Source: Verrucomicrobia bacterium 12-59-8 (lineage in GTDB: Bacteria; Verrucomicrobiota; Verrucomicrobiae; Verrucomicrobiales; Verrucomicrobiaceae). Taken from it: a DNA stretch of 5,660 nucleotides. A model generated the notes under the pieces. That model ran no database searches, was not told where the DNA came from, and saw only the letters and a list, made by a program, of their open reading frames with translations. The DNA lies in NCBI GenBank assembly GCA_002279765.1, contig NCCR01000279.1, positions 1 through 5,660 of the forward strand. Reading direction: 5' to 3'. The position numbers were made by a program, and so were the translations under genes. Positions 5,084 to 5,660 of the stretch are shown one piece after another. The first letter of the stretch is position 1, and every line of letters begins with the position of its first letter.

Positions 5084-5458
5084 TTAGTAAGATGCGCCGA
5101 CGATTTCGTTGGTCATGGCATTGATCCGCTGAATGACTTCGTCCGTCTCTTCCTCGGTCACGTTCATGTCACGCAGCGTCTCCACCAGATGTCCGGTGAA
5201 GAGGGCGAAATGATGTCTGGTGATGCCGCGCCCATGATGGCTGTGTGCCAGCGGGCGGCCGCTGTATTCGAGCGGGCCGCCGGTGGCCATCATAAAGAAC
5301 TCGCGCTGCATGGCGTGCAGCTTCTCCAGTTCGGTGTGTTTGAAAAACGGCGCGAGTTCAGGGTCGGCCAGCACACGGACATAAAAGGCGGGGATGAGGG
5401 CGGTGATCATGGCTTCGCCACCGAGACGTTCATAGAGAGAAGGGGTGTTTGGCTTCAT
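5084..5458 (-). CDS. Truncated hemoglobin, probably group 1 (GlbN-like)
   Basis: A 124-residue cytoplasmic heme protein of the 2-over-2 globin fold, which binds O2 or NO and in several bacteria detoxifies NO or handles oxygen stress. Seen: SLYERLGGEAMITALIPAFY (7-26) with Tyr26 at the B10 position, FFKHTELEKLHAMQREFF with a likely E7 Gln51, the GGPLEYSGRPL turn (60-70), and a His-rich F region AHSHHGRGITRHHF (71-84). By alignment to AHxGxGI patterns His74 is the likely proximal heme ligand, though His72 and His75 are close. The end EVIQRINAMTNEIVG matches the last helix. I choose the ATG at 5458 since it gives the usual family length; a GTG at 5554 would add 32 residues that do not resemble globin. 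It leads the pair with the outer-membrane barrel gene. Confidence 0.9.
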   Translation of the reverse strand: MKPNTPSLYERLGGEAMITALIPAFYVRVLADPELAPFFKHTELEKLHAMQREFFMMATGGPLEYSGRPLAHSHHGRGITRHHFALFTGHLVETLRDMNVTEEETDEVIQRINAMTNEIVGASY

Positions 5459-5616
5459 GCGGTGCCAATAAGCACAAACAACGCCTTCATGCCGGGGCAA
5501 AGCGACCGGGGACAAATGAGGTGCAGTGAATGCCAGCAGACGCGTGATGCGCACGCAAAAATGACATACAATCCCATTGCGCCTCTGGCACTAAACATGC
5601 CTATGAGATAGGAATG
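5459..5616 (-). promoter_or_regulatory. Spacer upstream of the hemoglobin gene, with small dyads
   Basis: 158 bases without a supported gene, expected to hold the hemoglobin promoter. I could not find a convincing -35/-10 pair. It contains GCGTG/CACGC (5542-5546 with 5552-5556), the 9-mer AATGACATA (5560-5568), whose near copy AATGTCATA sits 53 bases away at 5613-5621, and the dyad listed separately. No clear NsrR- or FNR-type site was recognised. Confidence 0.35.
5600..5612. repeat. Perfect 5-bp inverted repeat, possible operator ahead of the hemoglobin gene
   Basis: CCTAT (5600-5604) and ATAGG (5608-5612) flank GAG. It lies 142 bases upstream of the hemoglobin ATG and a few bases after a possible upstream gene end. 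Arms this short can arise by chance. Confidence 0.3.
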
Positions 5617-5660
5617 TCATATCTTCAGCGACTGCATCTCGACAATCCCGTGGCCTGCGA
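5617..5660 (-). CDS. Possible C-terminal end of an unidentified upstream gene
   Basis: On the minus strand one frame enters from the window edge and reads AGHGIVEMQSLKI then TGA (5619-5617). Its codons mostly end in G or C, as in the neighbouring genes, and the direction agrees with every other gene. Fourteen codons are too few to name a family. A plus-strand start (ATG at 5614, MSYLQRLHLDNPVAC, running off the edge) covers nearly the same bases and cannot be excluded. Confidence 0.35.
   Translation of the reverse strand, partial: AGHGIVEMQSLKI

Noticed and set aside
5459..5554. GTG start at 5554 extending the hemoglobin by 32 residues
   Set aside because: The extra residues show no globin similarity and no convincing signal peptide, while the ATG at 5458 gives the standard family length.

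Overview
The window is an ordinary-looking stretch of a GC-rich bacterial chromosome. Every gene I can support lies on the minus strand, so transcription runs from right to left. None of the eight recognisable starts has a strong Shine-Dalgarno sequence; only the MFS gene has a weak GAGAG. That feature, the gene mix and the high GC content fit Verrucomicrobia (Prosthecobacter or Verrucomicrobium type). This assignment is inference from protein style, since there is no rRNA or other marker in the window.

Right part (about 5660 to 4428, in transcription order): a possible gene tail at the window edge, a 158-base spacer with small dyads, a single-domain truncated hemoglobin, and 11 bases later an exported DUF2490-type outer-membrane beta-barrel protein. 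The barrel gene stops at a TAA. Reading on in the same frame gives 11 more codons that look like the missing last beta strand ending in Phe, then a TAG, then a GC-rich hairpin six bases further on. The TAA therefore looks like a premature stop.

Middle part (4368 to 1329): an MFS transporter, a small lipoprotein with a BamE-like motif and a Gly/Tyr/Trp-rich insertion, a CDP-alcohol phosphatidyltransferase of the variant (Asn-substituted, YnbA-like) kind, and an exported thioredoxin-fold protein with CGPC. The last three are separated by only 19 and 12 bases and are probably one operon, closed by a good intrinsic terminator at 1292-1253. The products suggest envelope and membrane work (lipid head-group transfer, periplasmic redox, lipoprotein), but no specific pathway can be proved.

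Left part (1250 to 1): an AT-rich control region with two perfect inverted repeats, a 3D-domain lipoprotein probably acting on or near peptidoglycan, and 22 bases later endonuclease III (nth). The nth gene is cut by the window start just after its iron-sulfur cysteines, whose spacing is not the classical one.

I saw no mobile element, CRISPR array, tRNA, rRNA or defence system, and nothing that amounts to a new multi-gene system. The points most worth checking are the in-frame stop in the barrel gene, the variant active site of the CDP-alcohol transferase, the unusual cysteine pattern of Nth and the paired dyads ahead of the 3D lipoprotein gene.
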